64,000 bases of DNA from Scleromatobacter sp039920745 (GCA_039920745.1 JBDSDD010000019.1:1-64000), one strand, 5' to 3'; positions 15,630 through 27,020 are shown, numbered from the stretch's first letter. Numbers and translations: made by a program. The notes: a model not told the origin generated them from the letters alone.

Positions 15630-17423
15630 ATGTCCCCAGCCGGGATCCGACCCACCGCCCTGATCGATTTCCGTTCGCCCGACGACGGCGTCGCGCCGCT
15701 GCGCCTCGCGTTCGGCGCGCCGCGCGAGTGCCTGCGCGCGATGGTGCTGGGCGAAGTCGAACCGCTGCTCGCCCGCGTGGACGCGCTGGCCCGGGCCGGG
15801 GCCTGGTGCGTCGGCTATCTCTGCTACGAGGCCGCGGGCGCGTTCGACGAGGCATTCGAGACGCACGCCCCGTCCGATCCGTCGCGGCCGCTTGCCGCGT
15901 TCTGCGTCTACGACGCGCCACTGTCGGACGCGGCGGCGTTGGACAGCGATGCGACGGCCACCGTCGTGTGGACCGGCGGGCCGCAACGTGACACCTTCGA
16001 CGCGACCATCGCCGAGATCCTGCGCGCCATCGCCGACGGCGAGGTCTACCAGGTCAACGCCACCGCGCCGCTGACCGGCACGCTGCAGGGTGACCCGTGC
16101 GCGCTGTTCGCCGCGCTGCGCCGCGCCCAGCCGAACGCCTACGCGGCCTACCTCGACTTCGGCTCCGACGCAGCCGTCGACGACCGCATCTTGTCCGTCT
16201 CGCCCGAGCTGTTCTTCGATTGGCGCGACGACCGGCTGCTGGCGCGTCCGATGAAAGGCACTGCATCGCGCGGCGCGACGCCGGACGAGGACGCCGCGCA
16301 GGCCGCGTTCCTGCGCAGCGCCGCCAAGGAGCGTGCCGAGAACCTGATGATCGTGGACCTGCTGCGCAACGACCTCTCGCGCCTGGCCGAGCCTCACTCG
16401 GTGCGCGTACCGCGGCTGTTCCACACCGAGGCCTGGCCCACGGTGTGGCAGATGAGCTCGGACGTCGTCGCCACCACGCGCGCCGGCACGTCGCTGCAGG
16501 ACGTGTTCGCCGCCTTGTTCCCCTGCGGCTCGGTCACCGGCGCGCCCAAGGTGCAGGCGCTGCGCCTGATCAACGCGCTGGAGCCCGAGCCGCGCGGCGT
16601 CTACTGCGGCGCGATCGGCGTCGTGCAACCCGGCGGCGCGGCGACGTTCAACGTGCCGATCCGCACGCTCGCGCTGCGCACGCAGGGCGAGACGACGCAC
16701 GTGCGCTGTGGCATCGGCAGCGGCATCACTGCCGACGCGACCGCCGACGGCGAGTGGGACGAGTGGCGCCACAAGCGCGCCTTCGTCGACCGCGCGAGCC
16801 AGGCGTTCGAGCTCCTGGAGACGCTTCGGCTGGAGGACGGCGCTTTCGTCGACGTCGACGCGCATCTCGCGCGCATGGCCGACGCCGCGTGCCACTTCGC
16901 GTTCGCTCCGCCGCTGGACTCGGCGCGTGCCTCGCTGGCCACGCTCAGCGCCGCGCATGCGAGCGGCCGCTGGCGCGTGCGCCTGCTCGCGGATCGCGCG
17001 GGCGTCACGCGCGCGCAGGCGTTCGCGCTCGCGCCCACGCAAGCCCCCGTGCGCGTGCGGCTGGCCGAGCTTGCGCTGGTCGGCAGCGACGGCGAGTTCG
17101 TGCGCTTCAAGACGACGCAGCGCGCGCACTACGACGCGCTTGCGCCCACCGACGACGACATCTTCGACACCCTGTTGTGGAACGAGCGCGGCGAGCTGAC
17201 CGAGTTCACGCGCGGCAACCTGGCCTTGCGCATAGACGGTCGCTGGCGGACACCGGCGCTGAAGTGTGGCTTGCTGCCCGGCGTCGCGCGGGCGCGCCTG
17301 CTGCGCGAGGGCAAGGTCGAGGAAGCCATCCTCACGCGCGCCGACCTCGCGCGGGCGGACGAGCTCGCCTTCTTCAACAGCTTGCGCGGCTGGTTGCTCG
17401 CAACGCTCAGTTCAGCGCGTTGA
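15630..17423 (+). CDS. pabB: Aminodeoxychorismate synthase component I fused to aminodeoxychorismate lyase (PabB-PabC)
   Basis: The protein (597 residues) should make 4-amino-4-deoxychorismate from chorismate and then p-aminobenzoate, a folate precursor. Residues about 1-370 are the PabB chorismate-binding domain, with GEVYQVNAT, the PMKGTASRGATPDED segment, ENLMIVDLLRNDLSR and FPCGSVTGAPKVQA. Residues about 400-597 are a class IV aminotransferase-like PabC domain, with NERGELTEFTRGNLAL and a LLPGVARARLL stretch. Such fusions are common in Burkholderiales. The start ATG lies 36 nt after fliR, but the gene has no functional link to flagella. The glutamine amidotransferase subunit PabA is not nearby. 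Confidence 0.95.
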   Translation: MSPAGIRPTALIDFRSPDDGVAPLRLAFGAPRECLRAMVLGEVEPLLARVDALARAGAWCVGYLCYEAAGAFDEAFETHAPSDPSRPLAAFCVYDAPLSDAAALDSDATATVVWTGGPQRDTFDATIAEILRAIADGEVYQVNATAPLTGTLQGDPCALFAALRRAQPNAYAAYLDFGSDAAVDDRILSVSPELFFDWRDDRLLARPMKGTASRGATPDEDAAQAAFLRSAAKERAENLMIVDLLRNDLSRLAEPHSVRVPRLFHTEAWPTVWQMSSDVVATTRAGTSLQDVFAALFPCGSVTGAPKVQALRLINALEPEPRGVYCGAIGVVQPGGAATFNVPIRTLALRTQGETTHVRCGIGSGITADATADGEWDEWRHKRAFVDRASQAFELLETLRLEDGAFVDVDAHLARMADAACHFAFAPPLDSARASLATLSAAHASGRWRVRLLADRAGVTRAQAFALAPTQAPVRVRLAELALVGSDGEFVRFKTTQRAHYDALAPTDDDIFDTLLWNERGELTEFTRGNLALRIDGRWRTPALKCGLLPGVARARLLREGKVEEAILTRADLARADELAFFNSLRGWLLATLSSAR

Positions 17424-17878
17424 GGGCGACGGGCGACGGGCTCGAATCGCCTGCGGCTGCATGCCCGGGTGCAGCGACAACGAGCACTGGCGTCGCGAGG
17501 GCCAGCGTGTCGACCAGCGCGCGAGCGCCCGGGTTGCGGTGCATGTCGAGTGCGGGCTGGGCTGGCGCAGCCCCCTGTTCTTGGGGGGTGACCTTGCCAA
17601 TGCGTGACGAGGCGTGAATGCGCTTTCAAAGCCCGTTCGCAACAGGACGAGGCGGTTGCCGCACTCATACCCCGGTGTGTATGCGCTCGGCCGAGGTCGA
17701 TCGGGCATGCTCGAAACGGCGCTGAACCGACAAATTTCAGTTACCGAACACTTACGTGCGCACGCAGCGGGTTACGTCGCCCGAGTCCGTTGCCGTGAGG
17801 ATGGCGTCCAGAGCCAGGCCGGCGGCGATGCGTTCGCTTCCACCGGGCCCGATCCTCAAACTCCAGCGGAGACGCGCC
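17424..17878. other. Intergenic stretch with hairpins and a doubtful short frame
   Basis: No firm gene lies here. CCCCC and GGGGG at 17571-17587 form a short hairpin after pabB. On the minus strand a GC3-rich frame of 45 codons (17544 to 17407, overlapping the pabB 3' end) reads like protein but has no family and continues upstream without a start, so it may be the remnant of a gene. The 130 bp before the next gene presumably hold its promoter. Confidence 0.4.
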
Positions 17879-19942
17879 TTGAACACTCGCCCCACCTTTT
17901 CTGTCCGCACGTCGGGCGCCTCGCGCACGCTGGCCCTCCCGACGTCCATGCTGCTGACCGCGGTGCTCGCGGCTTGCGGCGGCGGCAACGGCCAACCCAC
18001 CGCATCGACCGACTCCGCGAACAACGCGGTCGACACCGCAGCCGCCATCGCCACCGCCGCCGCCGCGGCGTCGCCCGTGTGCTTCTACGAGCACGTCAAC
18101 TACCAGGGCGCGAGCTTCTGCGCGTCGGTCGACAGCAACTGGGTCGGCGGCGCCTGGAACGACCGCGTCTCGTCGGTCAAGGTGGCGGCCGGCTACAAGG
18201 TCACGCTGTTTCAGGACATCAACTACGGCGGCAAGTCGCTGGTGCTCAACGGCGACACCACCAACCTGGTGACGCTGGGCTTCAACGACGCCGCGTCGTC
18301 ATTCAAGCTGACGGCTCCGCCGGTCGCCACGTCCAAGGTGGGCACCGTCCAGATCGCGCAGTCCCAGTTGTTCAACAGCGATGACGCGGCGCTGGTGCTG
18401 GTGTCGAACAAGGTGGCGCTGCTCAAGGTCAACGTCGTCGCCACCACCGTGGGCGCGGCCAAGCCCACGGGCCGCCTGCATGTCGACAACGTCAACGGCG
18501 GCAGCTCGACGGACATCCTGCTGGCCGCCCCGACGAGCGCGCTGCCCAGCGTCGTGCCGGACGTCCCGAGCTTCGCCGATTCCTACACCGCCACGATCCC
18601 CGCCGAATACGTGAAGCCCGGCCTGCGCCTGGCCGTGCATCTCGACGCCGCGGCGGCCACCACGCTGACGCCCAAGGCCGGCGGCGGCGTTGCGATGAAG
18701 TTCGTCCCGATCGCCGTCAACATCGCCGGCACCGTGGGCACGCGCCCGGTCGACCAGGCGCCGCACCTGCAGTCCCTGTTCCCGGTCTCCAGCGTGTCGA
18801 CGCAGCAGCACGTCACCTACACGTCGACGAAGGTGACCACGCTGCCGACCACCGACGACGGCTGGAGCGACGCGTTCGGCAAGGTGCTGGGCGAGCTCGC
18901 CGACCTGCACTCGCTCGAGGGCGCCGGTTCGCAGGATCACTACTTCGGCTTCATCCCGAAGCGCACCTGGGGCCTGGCCGGCCTGGGCTATGTCGGCGGC
19001 AGCTCGGCCGTCGGCTTCGACATGCCCAGCGCCCCCACCTCCGTGCGCGACGTCGTGTCCCATGAACTGGGCCACAACTTCTCGCTGCAGCATGCGGCCT
19101 GCGGCGGCGCCGGCAACCCCGACCCGAACTACCCGTACCCGGACGCCGACCTCAGCAAGCCGGGCCGCGTGGTCTGGCCCTTCCTGGCCGACGAGAGGGC
19201 CTTCTACGACCCGCGTCCCACCGACCGCCACGACATCATGAGCTACTGCGGTGGCCAGGTGTTCTCGGACTACAACTACACGGTGATGCAGACCTGGCTC
19301 TATCCGGGCAACAAGACGCTGAAGACGGCCGCGCTGTCGGCAGGCGGTTCCGACGCCACGGCGACGCCGGCCGGCGAGCCGCGCGAAGTCCTGCTGGTGA
19401 GCGGCGAGATCGGGGCCGCAGGCACGACGCTGAACCCGGTCAAGTCCTTCGTCGGGCGCGTGGCGACGGCCGGCTCCGGCACCTACGTGCTGCGCGTGGT
19501 CACTGCCGGCGGCACGACGGACTATTCGTTCACCCCGCTGCAGCTCGACCACGACGCCAAGACGCAGCACTTCGGCCTGGTCATTCCCAACACGGGCCCG
19601 GTGGTGAGCGTCACCGTGCTGCTGCAAGGCAAGACATTGACGCAGGCCCGGGCTGCCTCCGCCGGCAGCGGCGACAAGGCGACCGTGCAGTCCACTGCAC
19701 GCGAATCGGTACCGCTGCAACTCAAGGAAGCGGCTGGCCAACTGAGCCTGACCTGGGACGTCCGCGCAAGCGCCTTCGCCACGCTCACCTGGGTCAGCGC
19801 CGCAGGCCAGCGCATGACGCTCGCGCAAGACCTGCGCGGCGGCAGCGCACAGATCAGCACCGCCGAGCTGCCCGCGGGCGGCACGTTCGAGGTCATCCTG
19901 TCCGACGGCCTGAACTCGACGCGCCAGTCGGTGCGTCGCTGA
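17879..19942 (+). CDS. Lipoprotein with beta/gamma-crystallin-like domain and metzincin-type zinc protease domain
   Basis: From TTG 17879 (GCGGAG 8 nt upstream) the protein has 687 residues. A lipoprotein signal ends in LAAC (Cys33). Residues about 60-135 look like a crystallin-fold domain: VCFYEHVNYQGASFC and VTLFQDINYGGKSLVL are the paired Greek-key motifs also seen in peptidase-inhibitor I36 proteins. A protease domain follows with HELGHNFSLQH (395-405) and a Met-turn DIMSYCGG (Met454), the metzincin pattern, though the usual Gly between the second and third His is Ser. The C-terminal 200 residues are Thr/Gly-rich beta structure. It is likely an outer-membrane or secreted protease. The start is the least certain part; an upstream ATG at 17756 lacks a signal peptide context. 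Confidence 0.75.
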   Translation: MNTRPTFSVRTSGASRTLALPTSMLLTAVLAACGGGNGQPTASTDSANNAVDTAAAIATAAAAASPVCFYEHVNYQGASFCASVDSNWVGGAWNDRVSSVKVAAGYKVTLFQDINYGGKSLVLNGDTTNLVTLGFNDAASSFKLTAPPVATSKVGTVQIAQSQLFNSDDAALVLVSNKVALLKVNVVATTVGAAKPTGRLHVDNVNGGSSTDILLAAPTSALPSVVPDVPSFADSYTATIPAEYVKPGLRLAVHLDAAAATTLTPKAGGGVAMKFVPIAVNIAGTVGTRPVDQAPHLQSLFPVSSVSTQQHVTYTSTKVTTLPTTDDGWSDAFGKVLGELADLHSLEGAGSQDHYFGFIPKRTWGLAGLGYVGGSSAVGFDMPSAPTSVRDVVSHELGHNFSLQHAACGGAGNPDPNYPYPDADLSKPGRVVWPFLADERAFYDPRPTDRHDIMSYCGGQVFSDYNYTVMQTWLYPGNKTLKTAALSAGGSDATATPAGEPREVLLVSGEIGAAGTTLNPVKSFVGRVATAGSGTYVLRVVTAGGTTDYSFTPLQLDHDAKTQHFGLVIPNTGPVVSVTVLLQGKTLTQARAASAGSGDKATVQSTARESVPLQLKEAAGQLSLTWDVRASAFATLTWVSAAGQRMTLAQDLRGGSAQISTAELPAGGTFEVILSDGLNSTRQSVRR

Positions 19943-20054
19943 TCCTGCGCGCGGGGCCAGGTCTTGCATGGCCTGTTCCCGCTGGCGTCAGTCGTCGATT
20001 GTTGCGCTGCTGGTCGGCACGAGCCTTCGGAGACCGGACCGTTGCCGTTCTAGC

Positions 20055-20789
20055 TCAGTACGAGTTCGCGAGCTCGCGCAGTTGGCTTTTGAGCTCGTCC
20101 ATGCCGATCTCGCGCGCTGCATCGCGCAACCCGCGGCCGATCACCGGCACGCCGTTGATATCGGGGCGGATCGTCACTATCGTGCGGTGCTTGACCGTGA
20201 CGCCGTCGTCGGAGTAGTAGGTGGTCTTGGTGCTGAGATCGCTCTGCGGGTCGCCCGGTACCGTGATGGTGGTCTGCAGCGCGCGCAGTTCGATGCCGGC
20301 AGTGTGGGATGTCGCGCGGATGCGGTCGGCCATCTCGTCATGGGAGAGTTGCTGGTCCACAGGCACTTTCGTGATGACGACGTCGGCCACCAGCAGGGAG
20401 TTTGCGGGCGGATGCTCGCCCTCCTGGCCGCTGAGCTGGCTGATCGCCTTGTTGAGGTTGCTATAGGCCCCGCGCTTGGATGCACCGGTGGTCCATTTGG
20501 CCTGCGTGGCCACCTTCTTGCCGTCGCTGCGCTGAGTCAGCACGTCTGCCTTGTCCGTGGCGTCGAGCGGGCTCTCGGTAACCTTCTTGTAAGGTCGCTC
20601 GTGAATGAGCTCACGCCACTTCAGCAGCTCGTAGAGATGGCCGCTTGTCTGGCCTGGAATGTCGTCCAGGTTGCCGCCGATGGCGGTGCGCACCTTGGCC
20701 AGCAAGCCGCCTGGAATGTGGGAGGGAACGCCGTCCTCGATGATGGAATCGGCGATGGTTTTCAGATGCAGGACGATGTCATGCGCCAT
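20055..20789 (-). CDS. Orphan hypothetical protein with a restriction-endonuclease-like (D...QxK) motif
   Basis: A 244-residue soluble protein with an excellent ribosome site (AGGAG 8 nt before ATG 20789). I do not recognise the family. The segment DKADVLTQRSDGKKVATQAK gives Asp, a hydrophobic beta strand and Gln-x-Lys, the spacing seen in Mrr-like members of the PD-(D/E)xK nuclease fold. An upstream Glu (GHLYELLKW) could complete the site. The base composition is visibly less GC-rich than the flanks, which suggests acquisition. There is no methylase, immunity or recombinase gene beside it; the neighbours are a lipoprotein protease (convergent) and the thiamine operon. The nuclease reading is inference from a short motif. 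Confidence 0.65.
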   Translation of the reverse strand: MAHDIVLHLKTIADSIIEDGVPSHIPGGLLAKVRTAIGGNLDDIPGQTSGHLYELLKWRELIHERPYKKVTESPLDATDKADVLTQRSDGKKVATQAKWTTGASKRGAYSNLNKAISQLSGQEGEHPPANSLLVADVVITKVPVDQQLSHDEMADRIRATSHTAGIELRALQTTITVPGDPQSDLSTKTTYYSDDGVTVKHRTIVTIRPDINGVPVIGRGLRDAAREIGMDELKSQLRELANSY

Positions 20790-20895
20790 GTCTTTTCTCC
20801 TGGAAGAATTGGCTCACTTTTCATGAGTACGAGCGACGACGCGGCGTCACTTGTGCGGCTTCTTGCTGGCAGTGAAACACTGCACTTGGAGTTGG

Positions 20896-22587
20896 TCAAG
20901 CTGCGGGCGTCTCGGCAAGGGTGCTGCGCGCGAAAGGCGGGGCGGGTGTTCGTGCCGCGCGAGGCGATTCCGAGGTGGCCCGCTGCAACGCGTTGATCGC
21001 CTCGCGTGGACGGTCGCTGCGTGTGATCGCCCCGACCACTGCCACCGCCCACGCGCCGGCGCGCATCGCGGCGCGCGCGCGTGGCGCGTCCATGCCGCCG
21101 ATCGCGACGACGGGGGTGTCGGCGAGCAGGCTGCACCAGTAGGCCAGGTTGGCGTCGCCCTGCGGGATCCACGGCATCTGCTTGAGCGTGGTCGCGTGGA
21201 TCGGACCGCAGGCGATGTAGCTGGGCCGCAGCGCGCGGGCGCGGCAGACCTCCCAGTAGGAGTGCGTGCTGATGCCCAGGAGCAGGCCGGCGTGGTGCAG
21301 GGCGTCGATGTCGGCATGGTCCAGGTCATCCTGTCCCAGGTGGACGCCCTGGGCGCCCAGCTCCAGCGCCAGTTCCCAATGGTCGTTGACGATCAGCGTG
21401 GCGCCGGCGGCGCGCACGATCGCGACGGCGCTGCGGATCTCGCGCACCAGCACGCCGCCGTCCGCGTCCTTGATGCGCAGCTGGATCAGCTTGACGCCCT
21501 CGGCGGCCACGCGGGCGACCCAATCGCTGCTGTCGACGATGGCGTAGAGCCCGCGCGTGGACTGGGGCATCGCCGCGAACGCGAAGCGCGAGGGCGCGTT
21601 GGGCAGCGGGTTCAGCGCGGGCAGGTTGTCGAGCCGGCTCGCGAAGCCGGCACGCGGCGCGATCGGGCCGGCGCCGTCGCCGGCCGCGTACGCGTGGCGC
21701 AGGCCTTCGCTGGTGGCCATCTTGGCCAGCACGACGGCGTCGGCGACGACGAAGCCGTGCGCCAGCGCCGCGGCGGCAGCCGACGCGAACACGCAGCCGG
21801 TGCCGTGGTCGTGATCGGTCTCGATGCGGCGCGACGCCAGCCAGCCGCGGCTGCGCAGCGCGTGCTCGGCATGCCCGATGTCCAGCCAGTCGTGCGCCCA
21901 CGCGGCGCGGGCGTCGATCTCGGCCAGGCGCGACGCGAGGCGCGCCGTGGACAGGTGCTCGAGCTCGTCTTCGGCCAGGCGGTCGCTGTCGCCGCCGGTG
22001 ACGACGACTGCGCGCGCGCCGAACGCGCGCCATGCACGCGCGAGCGCCTCCGGGCCCAGCAACTGCGAGGTCGGCACCAGCGCGCGCGCCTCGGCCACGT
22101 TGGGCGTGGCGAGCGTGGCCAGCGGCAGCAGCTCGCTGCGGTAGGCCTGGCGCAGCGCGTCGTCGGCGAAGCGCGCGCCGGTGCTCGCACCGAACACCGG
22201 GTCGACCACCAGCGGGATCGCGCGCTCGGGGTAGCGCTCGCGCAGTCGGCGCACCCATGCGACGACGACGCGCAGGTTGTCGATGCTGCCGATCAGTCCG
22301 GTCTTGATCGCGTCGGGCGGCATGTCGTCGGCCAGCGCGGCGAGTTGCGCGTCGAGCACGGCCGGCTGCACTGGCTCGATGTGCGTGACGGCCAGCGAAT
22401 GCTGCGCGGTGACGGCCGCGACGGCGCACGCGCCGTGCACGCCGAAGGCGTCGAATGCGCGCGTGTCGGCGTGGATGCCGGCGCCGCCGCCGCTGTCGGT
22501 GCCGGAGATCGTCCAGACCACCGGGCGGCGGTCGGGCGTCGCGGGGATGTGCTCCAGCGACGGCGCCAGGATTTCTTCGACCATCAT
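20896..22587 (-). CDS. thiDE: Fused HMP-phosphate kinase / thiamine-phosphate synthase (ThiD-ThiE)
   Basis: A 563-residue bifunctional enzyme. Residues about 20-290 are ThiD, phosphorylating hydroxymethylpyrimidine phosphate: ISGTDSGGGAGIHADTRAF, PPDAIKTGLIGS and the ATP/anion motif HDHGTGCVFASAAAAAL. Residues about 340-540 are ThiE, joining HMP-PP and thiazole phosphate: LYAIVDSSDW, KLIQLRIKD, GVHLGQDDL and GPIHATTLKQMPW. The C-terminal 20 residues are Ala/Pro-rich. ATG 22587 has AGGAGG 7 nt upstream. It is the last gene of the thi operon, 13 nt after thiG. Confidence 0.95.
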   Translation of the reverse strand: MMVEEILAPSLEHIPATPDRRPVVWTISGTDSGGGAGIHADTRAFDAFGVHGACAVAAVTAQHSLAVTHIEPVQPAVLDAQLAALADDMPPDAIKTGLIGSIDNLRVVVAWVRRLRERYPERAIPLVVDPVFGASTGARFADDALRQAYRSELLPLATLATPNVAEARALVPTSQLLGPEALARAWRAFGARAVVVTGGDSDRLAEDELEHLSTARLASRLAEIDARAAWAHDWLDIGHAEHALRSRGWLASRRIETDHDHGTGCVFASAAAAALAHGFVVADAVVLAKMATSEGLRHAYAAGDGAGPIAPRAGFASRLDNLPALNPLPNAPSRFAFAAMPQSTRGLYAIVDSSDWVARVAAEGVKLIQLRIKDADGGVLVREIRSAVAIVRAAGATLIVNDHWELALELGAQGVHLGQDDLDHADIDALHHAGLLLGISTHSYWEVCRARALRPSYIACGPIHATTLKQMPWIPQGDANLAYWCSLLADTPVVAIGGMDAPRARAAMRAGAWAVAVVGAITRSDRPREAINALQRATSESPRAARTPAPPFARSTLAETPAA

Positions 22588-22600
22588 GTCGTGTCCTCCT

Positions 22601-23428
22601 TCAATCGACGAGGATCGGTTCGTTGCCGCACGGCGTGCTGGGGCGCGCCATGTCCTGCGGTGCGATCAGTCCGGCCTCGTAGCCGAGCCGGCCGGCGGCC
22701 ACCGCGTGGGCGAAGGCCATGGCCATGTGCGGCGGGTTCACGGATTGGGCGACGGCCGAATTGAGCAGCACGCCGTCGTAGCCCAGCTCCATCGCGAACG
22801 CCGCGTGCGACGGCGCGCCGAGGCCGGCGTCGATGATCATCGGCACGCCCGGCAGGCGCGCGCGCAGCGTGCGCAACGCGGCGGGGTCGAGCACGCCCAG
22901 GCCCGAGCCGATCGGCGCGGCCCAGGGCATCAGCACCTCGCAGCCGACGGCCAACAACTTGCGGCAGACGATCAGGTCGTCGGTGCAGTACGGGAACACC
23001 TGGAAGCCCAGCTTGACGAGGTGCGCGGCGGCATCGACCAGCTCGAACGGGTCGGGTTGCAGCGTGTGCTCGTCGCCGATCACCTCCAGCTTGATCCAGG
23101 GGGTGTCGAACAGCTCGCGCGCCATCTGAGCGAGCAGCACCGCCTCGCGCGCGCTGCGGCAGCCGGCGGTGTTGGGCAGCAGGCGCGCGCCGGTGTTGCT
23201 GCACACGTCGCGCAACAGGGTGACGGCGTCGCTGCCTTGCGCCGATGCGCCGCCCGCCAGCTCGCGCTTGAGGCCCACGGTGACGACCTGCGCGCCCGAC
23301 GCCGTGATCGCATGCGCCAGCACGGTGGGTGACGGATAGCCCGCGCTGCCGATCAGGAAGCGGCTGTCCAGGCGCTGGCCGTAGACGCGCCACGGCGACG
23401 GCGCGGCGGCCGAGAAGTCGAGCCGCAT
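22601..23428 (-). CDS. thiG: Thiazole synthase ThiG
   Basis: ThiG forms the thiazole ring from deoxyxylulose phosphate, dehydroglycine and the ThiS thiocarboxylate. From ATG 23428 it has 275 residues. Recognisable parts are SRFLIGSAGYPSP, LPNTAGCRSAREAVLLAQMA, WIKLEVIGDEHTLQPD, and PMIIDAGLGAPSHAAFAMEL with the catalytic-Lys strand before it. Two ATGs are possible: 23434 overlaps the thiS stop (ATGA) but abuts the GGAGG, so 23428, 6 nt after GGAGG, is the better start. Confidence 0.95.
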   Translation of the reverse strand: MRLDFSAAAPSPWRVYGQRLDSRFLIGSAGYPSPTVLAHAITASGAQVVTVGLKRELAGGASAQGSDAVTLLRDVCSNTGARLLPNTAGCRSAREAVLLAQMARELFDTPWIKLEVIGDEHTLQPDPFELVDAAAHLVKLGFQVFPYCTDDLIVCRKLLAVGCEVLMPWAAPIGSGLGVLDPAALRTLRARLPGVPMIIDAGLGAPSHAAFAMELGYDGVLLNSAVAQSVNPPHMAMAFAHAVAAGRLGYEAGLIAPQDMARPSTPCGNEPILVD

Positions 23429-23430
23429 CG

Positions 23431-23676
23431 TCATCCTCCGACGATCGGAGAGAACACGACGAGGCGGTCGTCGGGCCACAGCGGCGTCTCGGCGCGCGTG
23501 CTGCGCGGCACGAAGCGGGTGTTGACGGCGGTGGCCACCGTCTCGTCGTCGACCTCGCGTTCCTTCAGGATGTCGGCGACGGTGATCCCCAGGCGCCAGG
23601 CGTGCGCCGAGCCGTTGACGATCACGTTCGCGGGCTTGGTGCGCGGCGGTGCGAAGACGTCGTCTCCTTCACGCAT
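23431..23676 (-). CDS. thiS: Sulfur carrier protein ThiS
   Basis: ThiS carries sulfur as a C-terminal thiocarboxylate for thiazole synthesis. The protein is 81 residues, about 15 longer than usual at the N-terminus, and ends in the essential Gly-Gly (FSPIVGG). The beta-grasp core is visible (VIVNGSAHAW; TVATAVNTRFVPR). ATG 23676 has AGGAGAG about 5 nt upstream and overlaps the thiO 3' end by 8 nt, so the longer start is credible. Confidence 0.93.
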   Translation of the reverse strand: MREGDDVFAPPRTKPANVIVNGSAHAWRLGITVADILKEREVDDETVATAVNTRFVPRSTRAETPLWPDDRLVVFSPIVGG

Positions 23677-24837
23677 GGACGCTCTCCTTGCGGCGCGACC
23701 CGAGCAGCAGCCCGGTGCGCTCGAGGGCCTCTTCGATCAACGCCGGCGCCAGCAAGAAGCCATGGCGGAACAGGCCGTTGATGCGGATGAGTCCGGGTTC
23801 GCAATGCAGGTGTGGGCGTTGGTCGAGCGTGGCGGGGCGCAGGTGCGTGTCGAGCCGCACGATGCGTGCCTCGGCGAGCTGCGGCACGATGCTGTGCGCC
23901 GCGGACAGCAGCTCGATCGCGCTGCGAACGCTCATGGGCGAGGTGTCCTCGCTGTCGATCTCGGTGGCGCCGACGATCACGATGTCGCCGTGTCGCGGCA
24001 CCAGGTAGACGCGGTGGCGCGCATGGACGCAGCGCACGGGGCGGCGCAAATCCAGCCCTGGTGCGTGCAGCCACAGCAACTCGCCGCGCACGCCGCGCAA
24101 GGGCAGGGCGCCGCGTGCACCGAGGCCGCGGGTGTCGACGACGAAATCGTAGCGCGCGGGCAGCCGGCCCGCCACGTGGAGCAGGTGCGGCTCGATCTCC
24201 GTCACGCGCTTGCCCCAGTGCCAGCGCACGTTGGCGCTCTCGGCCACCAGCGCGGGCAGCAGGCGCGTGGTGTCGACCTGGCCTTCGCCGGGCAGCAGCC
24301 AGCCTTGCAGGCCCGGCAGCAGCGCTGGCTCCAGCGCGTGCAGCGCTTCCTGGGTCAGCGCCTGCGGATCGCGCTGCGGCGGCTTGTCGCGCGGCTCGCG
24401 CAGTTGCAGCGTCGTCGGATCTTCGCGCTCGGACACGTCATGCAGGCGCTCGCGCGCGCTGCGCGCGTTGGCCGCCTTCATGCGCGAGAGCACGCGCATC
24501 GCCGCGCCCGAATCGCCGGGGTGCGCCACCAGCATGCTGCCGTTGAGCCGGAACAGCGCGGGTGTTCGGTAGTGCGGCCCCAGCGAGGCGACGATGCCGG
24601 GCCACAGGTCCAGCGAGCGCCAGCCGCGTTCGGCGATGTCCGCCGGCGCGTGCTCGAGCTCGGCCAGCGGGCTGAGCATGCCCGCTGCGGTGAACGCGGC
24701 GGCTCCATGCGGGCGCGGGCCCTCGGGTGCTGCAGCGTCGGGCGCGGGATCGAACACGTCGACCTCATGGCCCAGCCGCGACAGCTGGAAGGCCATCAAT
24801 CGGCCGGCGACGCCCGCCCCGGCGATGCCGATGCGAC

Positions 24838-24841
<4 letters not shown>
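23669..24841 (-). CDS. thiO: FAD-dependent glycine oxidase ThiO
   Basis: ThiO oxidises glycine to the dehydroglycine used by ThiG in aerobes. From ATG 24841 it has 390 residues. The dinucleotide-binding motif IGIAGAGVAGRLMAFQL is at the N-terminus. AAFTAAGMLSPLAELEHAP near 50 is typical of the family, and the C-terminal HGDIVIVGATEID and GLIRINGLFRHGFLLAP are D-amino-acid-oxidase-like. GGAGGAAG precedes the start, which overlaps the thiC stop by 4 nt (ATGA). Confidence 0.94.
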
Positions 24842-26790
<1,949 letters not shown>

Positions 26791-26884
26791 CGGGGCTCCG
26801 GTCCATTGGGAAGACTTCATGCTCCGGACGGTGCACCGACCTGGCCAGGGTGACGCCCGATGGGCATCCCTCGCGGTCTTGCAG

Positions 26885-26987
26885 CTCTCCTTACGCCGGT
26901 ACTAGCCGGTTCAAGTTCTCGGGTTCGACCTAGATTACCCATCCATTGGTCGTCTCAGCATCTCTTGTCGGATGCACCCCGGAGCAG
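26885..26987 (-). promoter_or_regulatory. TPP riboswitch (THI element) in the thiC leader
   Basis: On the minus strand the aptamer is complete: an opening CTCCGGGGTGC, the conserved GCTGAGA, an extended P3 hairpin (GACC pairs with GGTC), then GAACTTGAACCGGCTAGTAC and the closing CGGCGTAAGGAGAG, whose GGAG pairs with the opening CTCC. This is the standard thi-box order. Binding of thiamine pyrophosphate should shut down thiC and the genes below it. No strong T-run terminator follows, so control is more likely at translation initiation of thiC, but I did not fold it. Confidence 0.93.
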
Positions 26988-26992
26988 CACTC

Positions 26993-27020
26993 AGTTTACG
27001 ACGGGCGCGCTGCTCTGCAA
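26993..27020 (-). promoter_or_regulatory. Possible sigma-70 promoter of the thi operon
   Basis: On the minus strand TTGCAG, 16 nt and TAAACT lie just upstream of the aptamer. The boxes are weak matches, but the predicted start (about 26986) falls exactly at the first base of the riboswitch, which favours this site. Confidence 0.35.

Noticed and set aside
17407..17544. 45-codon minus-strand frame ending inside pabB
   Set aside because: Codon use looks plausible, but it has no family, no ribosome site and no clear start, and it overlaps the end of pabB.
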